64,000 bases of DNA from Glandiceps talaboti (GCF_964340395.1 NC_135551.1:1769001-1833000), one strand, 5' to 3'; positions 1-14,800 are shown, counted from the stretch's first letter. Notes: a model not told the origin generated them from the letters alone. Numbers and translations: made by a program.

Positions 1-3000
1 AGAAACTAGTGACACTTGTAAACCTGCTGTAATTAGCATTGAGTGTAGAAACTAGTGACACTTGTAAACCTGCTGTAATTAGCATTGAGTGTAGAAACTA
101 GTGACACTTGTAAACCTGCTGTAATTAGCATTGAGTGTAGAAACTAGTGACACATGTAAACCTGCTGTAATTAGCATTGAATGTAGAAACTAGTGACACT
201 TGTAAACCTGCTGTAATTAGCATTGAGTGTAGAAACTAGTGACACTTGTAAACCTGCTGTAATTAGCATTGAGTGTAGAAACTAGTGACACTTGTAAACC
301 TGCTGTAATTAGCATTAAGTGTAGAAACTAGTGACACTTGTAAACCTGCTGTAATTAGCATTGAGTGTAGAAACTAGTGACACTTGTAAACCTGCTGTAA
401 TTAGCATTGAGTGTAGAAACTAGTGACACTTGTAAACCTGCTGTAATTAGCATTGAGTGTAGAAACTAGTGACACTTGTAAACCTGCTGTAATTAGCATT
501 GAGTGTAGAAACTAGTGACACTTGTAAACCTGCTGTAATTAGCATTGAATGTAGAAACTAGTGACACTTGTAAACCTGCTGTAATTAGCATTGAATGTAG
601 AAACTAGTGACACTTGTAAACCTGCTGTAATTAGCATTGAATGTAGAAACTAGTGACACTTGTAAACCTGCTGTAATTAGCATTGAGTGTAGAAACTAGT
701 GACACTTGTAAACCTGCTGTAATTAGCATTGAATGTAGAAACTAGTGACACATGTAAACCTGCTGTAATTAGCATTGAGTGTAGAAACTAGTGACACTTG
801 TAAACCTGCTGTAATTAGCATTGAGTGTAGAAACTAGTAACACTTGTAAACCTGCTGTAATTAGCATTGAATGTAGAAACTAGTGACACTTGTAAACCTG
901 CTGTAATTAGCATTGAGAGTAGAAACTAGTAACACTTGTAAACCTGCTGTAATTAGCATTGAGTGTAGAAACTAGTAACACTTGTAAACCTGCTGTAATT
1001 AGCATTGAGTGTAGAAACTAGTGACACTTGTAAACCTGCTGTAATTAGCATTGAGTGTAGAAACTAGTGACACTTGTAAACCTGCTGTAATTAGCATTGA
1101 ATGTAGAAACTAGTGACACTTGTAAACCTGCTGTAATTAGCATTGAATGTAGAAACTAGTGACACATGTAAACCTGCTGTAATTAGCATTGAATGTAGAA
1201 ACTAGTGACACTTGTAAACCTGCTGTAATTAGCATTGAGTGTAGAAACTAGTGACACTTGTAAACCTGCTGTAATTAGCATTGAATGTAGAAACTAGTAA
1301 CACTTGTAAACCTGCTGTAATTAGCATTGAGTGTAGAAACTAGTGACACATGTAAACCTGCTGTAATTAGCATTGAATGTAGAAACTAGTGACACTTGTA
1401 AACCTGCTGTAATTAGCATTGAGTGTAGAAACTAGTGACACATGTAAACCTGCTGTAATTAGCATTGAATGTAGAAACTAGTGACACTTGTAAACCTGCT
1501 GTAATTAGCATTGAATGTAGAAACTAGTGACACATGTAAACCTGCTGTAATTAGCATTGAATGTAGAAACTAGTGACACTTGTAAACCTGCTGTAATTAG
1601 CATTGAATGTAGAAACTAGTGACACTTGTAAACCTGCTGTAATTAGCATTGAATGTAGAAACTAGTGACACTTGTAAACCTGCTGTAATTAGCATTGAAT
1701 GTAGAAACTAGTGACACTTGTAAACCTGCTGTAATTAGCATTGAATGTAGAAACTAGTGACACTTGTAAACCTGCTGTAAATAGCATTGAATGTAGAAAC
1801 TAGTGACACTTGTAAACCTGCTGTAATTAGCATTGAGTGTAGAAACTAGTAACACTTGTAAACCTGCTGTAATTAGCATTGAATGTAGAAACTAGTGACA
1901 CTTGTAAACCTGCTGTAATTAGCATTGAGTGTAGAAACTAGTAACATTTGTAAACCTGCTGTAATTAGCATTGAGTGTAGAAACTAGTAACACTTGTAAA
2001 CCTGCTGTAATTAGCATTGAGTGTAGAAACTAGTGACACTTGTAAACCTGCTGTAATTAGCATTGAGTGTAGAAACTAGTAACACTTGTAAACCTGCTGT
2101 AATTAGCATTGAATGTAGAAACTAGTGACACTTGTAAACCTGCTGTAATTAGCATTGAGAGTAGAAACTAGTAACACTTGTAAACCTGCTGTAATTAGCA
2201 TTGAGTGTAGAAACTAGTAACACTTGTAAACCTGCTGTAATTAGCATTGAGTGTAGAAACTAGTGACACTTGTAAACCTGCTGTAATTAGCATTGAGTGT
2301 AGAAACTAGTGACACTTGTAAACCTGCTGTAATTAGCATTGAATGTAGAAACTATTGACACTTGTAAACCTGCTGTAATTAGCATTGAATGTAGAAACTA
2401 GTGACACATGTAAACCTGCTGTAATTAGCATTGAATGTAGAAACTAGTGACACTTGTAAACCTGCTGTAATTAGCATTGAGTGTAGAAACTAGTGACACT
2501 TGTAAACCTGCTGTAATTAGCATTGAATGTAGAAACTAGTAACACTTGTAAACCTGCTGTAATTAGCATTGAGTGTAGAAACTAGTGACACATGTAAACC
2601 TGCTGTAATTAGCATTGAATGTAGAAACTAGTGACACTTGTAAACCTGCTGTAATTAGCATTGAGTGTAGAAACTAGTGACACATGTAAACCTGCTGTAA
2701 TTAGCATTGAATGTAGAAACTAGTGACACTTGTAAACCTGCTGTAATTAGCATTGAATGTAGAAACTAGTGACACATGTAAACCTGCTGTAATTAGCATT
2801 GAATGTAGAAACTAGTGACACTTGTAAACCTGCTGTAATTAGCATTGAATGTAGAAACTAGTGACACTTGTAAACCTGCTGTAATTAGCATTGAATGTAG
2901 AAACTAGTGACACTTGTAAACCTGCTGTAATTAGCATTGAATGTAGAAACTAGTGACACTTGTAAACCTGCTGTAATTAGCATTGAATGTAGAAACTAGT

Positions 3001-6000
3001 GACACTTGTAAACCTGCTGTAAATAGCATTGAATGTAGAAACTAGTGACACTTGTAAACCTGCTGTAATTAGCATTGAGTGTAGAAACTAGTAACACTTG
3101 TAAACCTGCTGTAATTAGCATTGAATGTAGAAACTAGTGACACTTGTAAACCTGCTGTAATTAGCATTGAGTGTAGAAACTAGTAACATTTGTAAACCTG
3201 CTGTAATTAGCATTGAGTGTAGAAACTAGTAACACTTGTAAACCTGCTGTAATTAGCATTGAGTGTAGAAACTAGTGACACTTGTAAACCTGCTGTAATT
3301 AGCATTGAGTGTAGAAACTAGTGACACTTGTAAACCTGCTGTAATTAGCATTGAGTGTAGAAACTAGTGACACTTGTAAACCTGCTGTAATTAGCATTGA
3401 ATGTAGAAACTAGTGACACATGTAAACCTGCTGTAATTAGCATTGAATGTAGAAACTAGTAACACTTGTAAACCTGCTGTAATTAGCATTGAATGTAGAA
3501 ACTAGTGACACTTGTAAACCTGCTGTAATTAGCATTGAGTGTAGAAACTAGTGACACTTGTAAACCTGCTGTAATTAGCATTGAATGTAGAAACTAGTAA
3601 CACTTGTAAACCTGCTGTAATTAGCATTGAATGTAGAAACTAGTGACACATGTAAACCTGCTGTAATTAGCATTGAATGTAGAAACTAGTAACACTTGTA
3701 AACCTGCTGTAATTAGCATTGAATGTAGAAACTAGTGACACTTGTAAACCTGCTGTAATTAGCATTGAATGTAGAAACTAGTAACACTTGTAAACCTGCT
3801 GTAATTAGCATTGAATGTAGAAACTAGTGACACTTGTAAACCTGCTGTAATTAGCATTGAATGTAGAAACTAGTGACACTTGTAAACCTGCTGTAATTAG
3901 CATTGAATGTAGAAACTAGTGACACTTGTAAACCTGCTGTAATTAGCATTGAGTGTAGAAACTAGTGACACTTGTAAACCTGCTGTAATTAGCATTGAAT
4001 GTAGAAACTAGTAACACTTGTAAACCTGCTGTAATTAGCATTGAATGTAGAAACTAGTAACACTTGTAAACCTGCTGTAATTAGCATTGAATGTAGAAAC
4101 TAGTAACACTTGTAAACCTGCTGTAATTAGCATTGAGTGTAGAAACTAGTGACACATGTAAACCTGCTGTAATTAGCATTGAGTGTAGAAACTAGTGACA
4201 CATGTAAACCTGCTGTAATTAGCATTGAATGTAGAAACTAGTGACACATGTAAACCTGCTGTAATTAGCATTGAGTGTAGAAACTAGTGACACATGTAAA
4301 CCTGCTGTAATTAGCATTGAGTGTAGAAACTAGTGACACATGTAAACCTGCTGTAATTAGCATTGAGTGTAGAAACTAGTAACACTTGTAAACCTGCTGT
4401 AATTAGCATTGAATGTAGAAACTAGTGACACTTGTAAACCTGCTGTAATTAGCATTGAGTGTAGAAACTAGTGACACTTGTAAACCTGCTGTAATTAGCA
4501 TTGAGTGTAGAAACTAGTGACACTTGTAAACCTGCTGTAATTAGCATTGAGTGTAGAAACTAGTGACACTTGTAAACCTGCTGTAATTAGCATTGAGTGT
4601 AGAAACTAGTGACACTTGTAAACCTGCTGTAATTAGCATTGAGTGTAGAAACTAGTGACACTTGTAAACCTGCTGTAATTAGCATTGAGTGTAGAAACTA
4701 GTGACACATGTAAACCTGCTGTAATTAGCATTGAATGTAGAAACTAGTGACACTTGTAAACCTGCTGTAATTAGCATTGAATGTAGAAACTAGTGACACT
4801 TGTAAACCTGCTGTAATTAGCATTGAGTGTAGAAACTAGTGACACTTGTAAACCTGCTGTAATTAGCATTGAGTGTAGAAACTAGTGACACTTGTAAACC
4901 TGCTGTAATTAGCATTGAGTGTAGAAACTAGTGACACTTGTAAACCTGCTGTAATTAGCATTGAGTGTAGAAACTAGTGACACTTGTAAACCTGCTGTAA
5001 TTAGCATTGAGTGTAGAAACTAGTGACACTTGTAAACCTGCTGTAATTAGCATTGAGTGTAGAAACTAGTGACACTTGTAAACCTGCTGTAATTAGCATT
5101 GAGTGTAGAAACTAGTGACACTTGTAAACCTGCTGTAATTAGCATTGAATGTAGAAACTAGTGACACTTGTAAACCTGCTGTAATTAGCATTGAATGTAG
5201 AAACTAGTGACACTTGTAAACCTGCTGTAATTAGCATTGAATGTAGAAACTAGTGACACTTGTAAACCTGCTGTAATTAGCATTGAGTGTAGAAACTAGT
5301 GACACTTGTAAACCTGCTGTAATTAGCATTGAATGTAGAAACTAGTGACACATGTAAACCTGCTGTAATTAGCATTGAGTGTAGAAACTAGTGACACTTG
5401 TAAACCTGCTGTAATTAGCATTGAGTGTAGAAACTAGTAACACTTGTAAACCTGCTGTAATTAGCATTGAATGTAGAAACTAGTGACACTTGTAAACCTG
5501 CTGTAATTAGCATTGAGAGTAGAAACTAGTAACACTTGTAAACCTGCTGTAATTAGCATTGAGTGTAGAAACTAGTAACACTTGTAAACCTGCTGTAATT
5601 AGCATTGAGTGTAGAAACTAGTGACACTTGTAAACCTGCTGTAATTAGCATTGAGTGTAGAAACTAGTGACACTTGTAAACCTGCTGTAATTAGCATTGA
5701 ATGTAGAAACTAGTGACACTTGTAAACCTGCTGTAATTAGCATTGAGTGTAGAAACTAGTGACACTTGTAAACCTGCTGTAATTAGCATTGAATGTAGAA
5801 ACTAGTGACACTTGTAAACCTGCTGTAATTAGCATTGAATGTAGAAACTAGTGACACATGTAAACCTGCTGTAATTAGCATTGAATGTAGAAACTAGTGA
5901 CACTTGTAAACCTGCTGTAATTAGCATTGAGTGTAGAAACTAGTGACACTTGTAAACCTGCTGTAATTAGCATTGAATGTAGAAACTAGTAACACTTGTA

Positions 6001-9000
6001 AACCTGCTGTAATTAGCATTGAGTGTAGAAACTAGTGACACATGTAAACCTGCTGTAATTAGCATTGAATGTAGAAACTAGTGACACTTGTAAACCTGCT
6101 GTAATTAGCATTGAATGTAGAAACTAGTGACATATGTAAACCTGCTGTAATTAGCATTGAATGTAGAAACTAGTGACACTTGTAAACCTGCTGTAATTAG
6201 CATTGAATGTAGAAACTAGTGACACTTGTAAACCTGCTGTAATTAGCATTGAATGTAGAAACTAGTGACACTTGTAAACCTGCTGTAATTAGCATTGGAT
6301 GTAGAAACTAGTGACACTTGTAAACCTGCTGTAATTAGCATTGAATGTAGAAACTAGTGACACTTGTAAACCTGCTGTAAATAGCATTGAATGTAGAAAC
6401 TAGTGACACTTGTAAACCTGCTGTAAATAGCATTGAATGTAGAAACTAGTGACACATGTAAACCTGCTGTAATTAGCATTGAATGTAGAAACTAGTGACA
6501 CATGTAAACCTGCTGTAATTAGCATTGAATGTAGAAACTAGTGACACTTGTAAACCTGCTGTAATTAGCATTGAATGTAGAAACTAGTGACACATGTAAA
6601 CCTGCTGTAATTAGCATTGAATGTAGAAACTAGTGACACTTGTAAACCTGCTGTAATTAGCATTGAGTGTAGAAACTAGTAACACTTGTAAACCTGCTGT
6701 AATTAGCATTGAGTGTAGAAACTAGTAACACTTGTAAACCTGCTGTAATTAGCATTGAATGTAGAAACTAGTGACACTTGTAAACCTGCTGTAATTAGCA
6801 TTGAGTGTAGAAACTAGTAACACTTGTAAACCTGCTGTAATTAGCATTGAATGTAGAAACTAGTGACACTTGTAAACCTGCTGTAATTAGCATTGAGTGT
6901 AGAAACTAGTGACACTTGTAAACCTGCTGTAATTAGCATTGAGTGTAGAAACTAGTGACACTTGTAAACCTGCTGTAATTAGCATTGAATGTAGAAACTA
7001 GTGACACTTGTAAACCTGCTGTAATTAGCATTGAATGTAGAAACTAGTGACACTTGTAAACCTGCTGTAATTAGCATTGAATGTAGAAACTAGTGACACT
7101 TGTAAACCTGCTGTAATTAGCATTGAGTGTAGAAACTAGTAACACTTGTAAACCTGCTGTAATTAGCATTGAGAGTAGAAACTAGTAACACTTGTAAACC
7201 TGCTGTAATTAGCATTGAGTGTAGAAACTAGTAACACTTGTAAACCTGCTGTAATTAGCATTGAGTGTAGAAACTAGTGACACTTGTAAACCTGCTGTAA
7301 TTAGCATTGAGTGTAGAAACTAGTGACACTTGTAAACCTGCTGTAATTAGCATTGAATGTAGAAACTAGTGACACTTGTAAACCTGCTGTAATTAGCATT
7401 GAATGTAGAAACTAGTGACACATGTAAACCTGCTGTAATTAGCATTGAATGTAGAAACTAGTGACACTTGTAAACCTGCTGTAATTAGCATTGAGTGTAG
7501 AAACTAGTGACACTTGTAAACCTGCTGTAATTAGCATTGAATGTAGAAACTAGTAACACTTGTAAACCTGCTGTAATTAGCATTGAGTGTAGAAACTAGT
7601 GACACATGTAAACCTGCTGTAATTAGCATTGAATGTAGAAACTAGTGACACTTGTAAACCTGCTGTAATTAGCATTGAGTGTAGAAACTAGTGACACATG
7701 TAAACCTGCTGTAATTAGCATTGAATGTAGAAACTAGTGACACTTGTAAACCTGCTGTAATTAGCATTGAATGTAGAAACTAGTGACATATGTAAACCTG
7801 CTGTAATTAGCATTGAATGTAGAAACTAGTGACACTTGTAAACCTGCTGTAATTAGCATTGAATGTAGAAACTAGTGACACTTGTAAACCTGCTGTAATT
7901 AGCATTGAATGTAGAAACTAGTGACACTTGTAAACCTGCTGTAATTAGCATTGAATGTAGAAACTAGTGACACTTGTAAACCTGCTGTAATTAGCATTGA
8001 ATGTAGAAACTAGTGACACTTGTAAACCTGCTGTAAATAGCATTGAATGTAGAAACTAGTGACACTTGTAAACCTGCTGTAAATAGCATTGAATGTAGAA
8101 ACTAGTGACACATGTAAACCTGCTGTAATTAGCATTGAATGTAGAAACTAGTGACACATGTAAACCTGCTGTAATTAGCATTGAATGTAGAAACTAGTGA
8201 CACTTGTAAACCTGCTGTAATTAGCATTGAATGTAGAAACTAGTGACACATGTAAACCTGCTGTAATTAGCATTGAATGTAGAAACTAGTGACACTTGTA
8301 AACCTGCTGTAATTAGCATTGAGTGTAGAAACTAGTAACACTTGTAAACCTGCTGTAATTAGCATTGAGTGTAGAAACTAGTAACACTTGTAAACCTGCT
8401 GTAATTAGCATTGAATGTAGAAACTAGTGACACTTGTAAACCTGCTGTAATTAGCATTGAGTGTAGAAACTAGTAACACTTGTAAACCTGCTGTAATTAG
8501 CATTGAATGTAGAAACTAGTGACACTTGTAAACCTGCTGTAATTAGCATTGAGTGTAGAAACTAGTGACACTTGTAAACCTGCTGTAATTAGCATTGAGT
8601 GTAGAAACTAGTGACACTTGTAAACCTGCTGTAATTAGCATTGAATGTAGAAACTAGTGACACTTGTAAACCTGCTGTAATTAGCATTGAATGTAGAAAC
8701 TAGTGACACTTGTAAACCTGCTGTAATTAGCATTGAATGTAGAAACTAGTGACACTTGTAAACCTGCTGTAATTAGCATTGAGTGTAGAAACTAGTAACA
8801 CTTGTAAACCTGCTGTAATTAGCATTGAGTGTAGAAACTAGTAACACTTGTAAACCTGCTGTAATTAGCATTGAATGTAGAAACTAGTGACACTTGTAAA
8901 CCTGCTGTAATTAGCATTGAATGTAGAAACTAGTGACACTTGTAAACCTGCTGTAATTAGCATTGAATGTAGAAACTAGTGACACATGTAAACCTGCTGT

Positions 9001-10784
9001 AATTAGCATTGAGTGTAGAAACTAGTGACACATGTAAACCTGCTGTAATTAGCATTGAATGTAGAAACTAGTGACACTTGTAAACCTGCTGTAATTAGCA
9101 TTGAATGTAGAAACTAGTGACACTTGTAAACCTGCTGTAATTAGCATTGAATGTAGAAACTAGTGACACTTGTAAACCTGCTGTAATTAGCATTGAATGT
9201 AGAAACTAGTGACACATGTAAACCTGCTGTAATTAGCATTGAGTGTAGAAACTAGTGACACATGTAAACCTGCTGTAATTAGCATTGAATGTAGAAACTA
9301 GTGACACTTGTAAACCTGCTGTAATTAGCATTGAATGTAGAAACTAGTGACACTTGTAAAACTGCTGTAATTAGCATTGAGTGTAGAAACTAGTGACACA
9401 TGTAAACCTGCTGTAATTAGCATTGAGTGTAGAAACTAGTGACACATGTAAACCTGCTGTAATTAGCATTGAATGTAGAAACTAGTGACACATGTAAACC
9501 TGCTGTAATTAGCATTGAATGTAGAAACTAGTGACACATGTAAACCTGCTGTAATTAGCATTGAGTGTAGAAACTAGTGACACATGTAAACCTGCTGTAA
9601 TTAGCATTGAGTGTAGAAACTAGTGACACTTGTAAACCTGCTGTAATTAGCATTGAGTGTAGAAACTAGTGACACATGTAAACCTGCTGTAATTAGCATT
9701 GAGTGTAGAAACTAGTGACACATGTAAACCTGCTGTAATTAGCATTGAGTGTAGAAACTAGTGACACTTGTAAACCTGCTGTAATTAGCATTGAATGTAG
9801 AAACTAGTGACACTTGTAAACCTGCTGTAATTAGCATTGAATGTAGAAACTAGTGACACATGTAAACCTGCTGTAATTAGCATTGAATGTAGAAACTAGT
9901 GACACATGTAAACCTGCTGTAATTAGCATTGAATGTAGAAACTAGTGACACTTGTAAACCTGCTGTAATTAGCATTGAATGTAGAAACTAGTGACACTTG
10001 TAAACCTGCTGTAATTAGCATTGAATGTAGAAACTAGTAACACTTGTAAACCTGCTGTAATTAGCATTGAATGTAGAAACTAGTGACACTTGTAAACCTG
10101 CTGTAATTAGCATTGAGTGTAGAAACTAGTGACACTTGTAAACCTGCTGTAATTAGCATTGAGTGTAGAAACTAGTGACACTTGTAAACCTGCTGTAATT
10201 AGCATTGAATGTAGAAACTAGTAACACTTGTAAACCTGCTGTAATTAGCATTGAATGTAGAAACTAGTAACACTTGTAAACCTGCTGTAATTAGCATTGA
10301 GTGTAGAAACTAGTAACACTTGTAAACCTGCTGTAATTAGCATTGAATGTAGAAACTAGTAACACTTGTAAACCTGCTGTAATTAGCATTGAGTGTAGAA
10401 ACTAGTGACACTTGTAAACCTGCTGTAATTAGCATTGAATGTAGAAACTAGTGACACTTGTAAACCTGCTGTAATTAGCATTGAATGTAGAAACTAGTGA
10501 CACATGTAAACCTGCTGTAATTAGCATTGAGTGTAGAAACTAGTAACACTTGTAAACCTGCTGTAATTAGCATTGAATGTAGAAACTAGTAACACTTGTA
10601 AACCTGCTGTAATTAGCATTGAGTGTAGAAACTAGTGACACTTGTAAACCTGCTGTAATTAGCATTGAATGTAGAAACTAGTGACACTTGTAAACCTGCT
10701 GTAATTAGCATTGAGTGTAGAAACTAGTGACACTTGTAAACCTGCTGTAATTAGCATTGAATGTAGAAACTAGTGACACTTGTA
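1..10784. repeat. 46-bp minisatellite, about 234 copies (left end outside window)
   Basis: A strict 46-base unit beginning AGAAACTAGTGACACTTGTA and containing CCTGCTGTAATTAGCATTGA. Variation is limited to a few positions: GTGACA/GTAACA, CTTG/CATG, GAGTGT/GAATGT/GAGAGT and GTAATTAG/GTAAATAG. The variants are arranged in longer blocks (see findings). The array ends abruptly at 10784. It lies in the intron before exon 1 of this window. Confidence 0.97.
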
Positions 10785-11136
10785 CTATTCATAGTCATAT
10801 TGTTGACACATGGTCACTAGAACAGCTCTGCTAGTGTTTAACAGTTTGACATTTGACGTATTTTATCCTGAAATCTTTTTTCTATGCAATTATATGGACA
10901 AGCTTTTAGTTTTGAGCACCTTATCAACACAAAATTAAAACTTACTAGCATCTCTACATGTAAGTGACACTACTGATAATGTACTTTGGATGGTACATTG
11001 TAGTTTGCAGTGATAGATGGTGTAACATTGTTGTGTATGAGATCAAGCCTAAAGGCATGCAGTGCTCCTGATTTCAAACTTTACCAGTTTGTTTATGTCA
11101 ATATCTCATTGTATAATACCACCTCTTTAATTACAG
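10785..11136. other. Intron remainder before exon 1
   Basis: AT-rich unique sequence from the end of the 46-bp array to the exon 1 acceptor. I see no repeat or gene in it. Confidence 0.6.
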
Positions 11137-11276
11137 GGTGTCTGGCGAAAGATTGTGGTGGATGATACTATTCCTTATGATGACAATGAGAAAATGTTAC
11201 TTCCAGCCACCACACTGCAGCATGAATTGTGGCCTATGTTATTAGCTAAAGCTCTCATCAAAGTTGCCTCCCTAGA
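11137..11276 (+). CDS. ADGB: Androglobin exon 1 of window: calpain-like core
   Basis: Encodes residues 1-46 plus two bases of codon 47. The acceptor is a T/A-rich tract ending TTACAG and the donor is GTAAGT. The peptide contains GVWRKIVVDDTIPYD and HELWPMLLAKALIKVAS. These correspond to the calpain protease-core strand with a VDD.LP motif and the following helix, which in calpains reads E.W..LLEKAYAK. In classical calpains this segment lies between the catalytic Cys and the catalytic His, so the Cys-bearing exons are upstream of the window or beyond the 46-bp array. No ATG start applies because this is an internal exon. Confidence 0.9.
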
Positions 11277-11408
11277 GTAAGTTATAAACTGTATAATCAA
11301 TTGGATCATGATTCAATAACTTGACAACTTTTAGGTTCATTGCTATATTGTATTACAGGTGCATGCAAGGATATCAGGGTAGTGTTGGATTGCATACAAA
11401 ACATACAT

Positions 11409-11481
11409 AAATCTGATAGTTTTGAATATACCTGCTACCAGAATGTAATCTTGTAGGCCCAGTAACAGAGGGGAAATCTGA
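11409..11481. repeat. Diverged solitary copy of the 56-bp unit
   Basis: Begins AATCTGATAGTTT and ends CAGTAACAGAGGGGAAATCTG with a short insertion in the middle. It matches the 56-bp unit of the array that starts at 11865, but is clearly older and more divergent. It is separated from the array by about 380 bases that include a retroelement fragment. Confidence 0.75.
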
Positions 11482-11572
11482 TACTATCATGAAAGTTCAT
11501 CTGTATTGGTAATACATATTGTCACAAATTGAACTTTTGTTCTCAATACCGAATATTTTTTCTCCGAAATTT

Positions 11573-11863
11573 TCAGCTGTCAACACTACAGCTTTCATCA
11601 GCGGAATGATCTAACTTGACCTTCTTTGTGTGAAGGTCAATGATCGAGTCGTAGACATTTGGGAGTTTGTAGCGCCCTCCGTCTTTGTTGAGAGAAGGTT
11701 GTAATGCCCTGATGTAAATGGCTTCCTTCACTCCCCTTTCGAAATATCGTGGTTCAGTGTCCAAAACCTGCACTTTGAACAAGTCAACATGATGGCCTGG
11801 TGATTCCACATGCATATGTTGGGAGACCTCAGATGAAGTAGAGCTGCGTCGTCGGTGTTCAAG
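11573..11863 (-). mobile_element. Penelope-like retroelement fragment, C-terminal GIY-YIG endonuclease region
   Basis: The minus strand encodes about 96 residues ending in a stop at 11573. It begins LEHRRRSSTSSEVSQHMHVE and continues with LDTEPRYFERGVKEAIYIRA and LQPSLNKDGGRYKLPNVYD. This is the typical end of the GIY-YIG nuclease domain of Penelope-like retroelements and their relatives: a W/YF.RG..EAI.IR block followed by PSLN.DGG...LP..YD. The reverse transcriptase part is absent. The 5' side of the fragment stops exactly where the 56-bp array begins. The local GC content is higher than that of the intron. Confidence 0.8.
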
Positions 11864-11864
11864 A

Positions 11865-14800
11865 AATCTGATAGTTTAGAACGTACTATAATCTTATAGA
11901 ACCTGATAACAGAGTGGGGGAATATGATAGTTTAGTACGTACTATAATTTTATACAAGTTATAGAACCTGATAACAGAGTGGGGAATCTGATAGTTTAGA
12001 ACGTACTATAATGTTATAGAACCTGACAACAGAGTGGGGGAATCTGATAGTTTAGTACGTACTATAATCTTATAGAAACTGATAACAGAGTGGGGGAATC
12101 TGATAGTTTAGAACGTACTATAATCTTATAGAACCTGATAACAGAGTGGGGGAATCTGATAGTTTAGAATGTACTATAGTCTTATAGAACCTGATAACAG
12201 AGTGGGGGAATCTGACAGTTTAGTACGTACTATAATCTTATAGAACCTGATAACAGAGTGGGGGAATCTGATAGTTTAGAACGTACTATAATCTTATAGA
12301 ACCTGATAACAGAGTGGGGGAATCTGACAGTTTAGTACGTACTATAATTTTATAGAACCTGATAACAGAGTGGGGGAATCTGACAGTTTAGTACATACTA
12401 TAATCTTATAGAACCTGACAACAGAGTGGGGGAATCTGATAGTTTAGTACGTACTATAATCTTATAGAACCTGATAACAGAGTGGGGGAATCTGACAGTT
12501 TAGAACGTACTATAATCTTATAGAACCTGATAACAGAGTGGGGGAATCTGATAGTTTAGTACGTACTATAATCTTATAGAACCTGATAACAGAGTGGGGG
12601 AATCTGATAGTTTAGAACGTACTATAATCTTATAGAACCTGATAACAGAGTGGGGGAATCTGATAGTTTAGTATGTACTATAATCTTATAGAACCTGATA
12701 ACAGAGTGGGGGAATCTGATAGTTTAGAATGTACTATAGTCTTATAGAACCTGATAACAGAGTGGGGGAATCTGATAGTTTAGTACGTACTATAGTCTTA
12801 TAGAACCTGATAACAGAGTGGGGGAATCTGATAGTTTAGAATGTACTATAATCTTATAGAACCTGACAACAGAGTGGGGGAATCTGATAGTTTAGTACGT
12901 ACTATAGTCTTATAGAACCTGATAACAGAGTGGGGGAATCTGACAGTTTAGAACGTACTATAATCTTATAGAACCTGATAACAGAGTGGGGGAATCTGAT
13001 AGTTTAGTACGTACTATAATCTTATAGAACCTGATAACAGAGTGGGGGAATCTGATAGTTTAGAACGTACTATAATCTTATAGAACCTGATAACAGAGTG
13101 GGGGAATCTGATAGTTTAGTACGTACTATAATCTTATAGAACCTGATAACAGAGTGGGGGAATCTGACAGTTTAGAACGTACTATAATCTTATAGAACCT
13201 GATAACAGAGTGGGGGAATCTGATAGTTTAGAACGTACTATAATCTTATAGAACCTGATAACAGAGTGGGGGAATCTGATAGTTTAGAACATACTATAAT
13301 CTTATAGAACCTGATAACAGAGTGGGGGGAATCTGATAGTTTAGAACATACTATAATCTTATAGAACCTGATAACAGAGTGGGGGAATCTGATAGTTTAG
13401 AACGTACTATAGTCTTATAGAACCTGATAACATAGTGGGGGAATCTGATAGTTATGAACATACTATAATCTTATAGAACCTGACAACAGAGTGGGGGAAT
13501 CTGATAGTTTAGAACGTACTATAATCTTATAGAACCTGATAACAGAGTGGGGGAATCTGATAGTTTAGAACGTACTATAATCTTATAGAACCTGATAACA
13601 GAGTGGGGGAATCTGACAGTTTAGTACGTACTATAATCTTATAGAACCTGACAACAGAGTGGGGGAATCTGATAGTTTAGTACGTACTATAATCTTATAC
13701 AAGTTATAGAACCTGATAACAGAGTGGGGAATCTGACAGTTTAGTACACTCTATAAACTTATAGAACCTGACAACAGAGTGGGGGAATCTGACAGTTTAG
13801 AACGTACTATAATCTTATAGAACCTGACAACAGAGTGGGGGAATCTGATAGTTTAGAACGTACTATAGTCTTATAGAACCTGATAACAGAGTGGGGGAAT
13901 CTGACAGTTTAGAACGTACTATAATCTTATAGAACCTGATAACAGAGTGGGGGAATCTGATAGTTTAGAACGTACTATAGTCTTATAGAACCTGATAACA
14001 GAGTGGGGGAATCTGATAGTTTAGTACGTACTATAGTCTTATAGAACCTGATAACAGAGTGGGGGAATCTGACAGTTTAGTACGTACTATAATCTTATAG
14101 AACCTGATAACAGAGTGGGGGAATCTGACAGTTTAGAACGTACTATAATCTTATAGAACCTGATAACAGAGTGGGGGAATCTGACAGTTTAGAACGTACT
14201 ATAGTCTTATAGAACCTGATAACAGAGTGGGGGAATCTGATAGTTTAGAACGTACTATAATCTTATAGAACCTGACAACAGAGTGGGGGAATCTGATAGT
14301 TTAGAACGTACTATAGTCTTATAGAACCTGATAACAGAGTGGGGGAATCTGATAGTTTAGAACGTACTATAGTCTTATAGAACCTGATAACAGAGTGGGG
14401 GAATCTGATAGTTTAGAATGTACTATAATCTTATAGAACCTGATAACAGAGTGGGGGAATCTGACAGTTTAGAACATACTATAGTGTTATAGAACCTGAT
14501 AACAGAGTGGGGGAATCTGACAGTTTAGTACGTACTATAATCTTATAGAACCTGATAACAGAGTGGGGGAATCTGACAGTTTAGTACGTACAACAATCTT
14601 ATAGAACCTGATAACAGAATGGGGGAATCTGACAGTTTAGTACGTACTATAATCTTATAGAACCTGATAACAGAGTGGGGGAATCTGACAGTTTAGAACG
14701 TACTATAATCTTATAGAACCTGATAACAGAGTGGGGGAATCTGACAGTTTAGAACGTACTATTGTCTTATAGAACCTGATAACAGAGTGGGGGAATCTGA

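Noticed and set aside
1-10784. CRISPR-like array of direct repeats
   Set aside because: The repeats are contiguous 46-bp units with no unique spacers, in an intron of a eukaryotic gene; it is a minisatellite.
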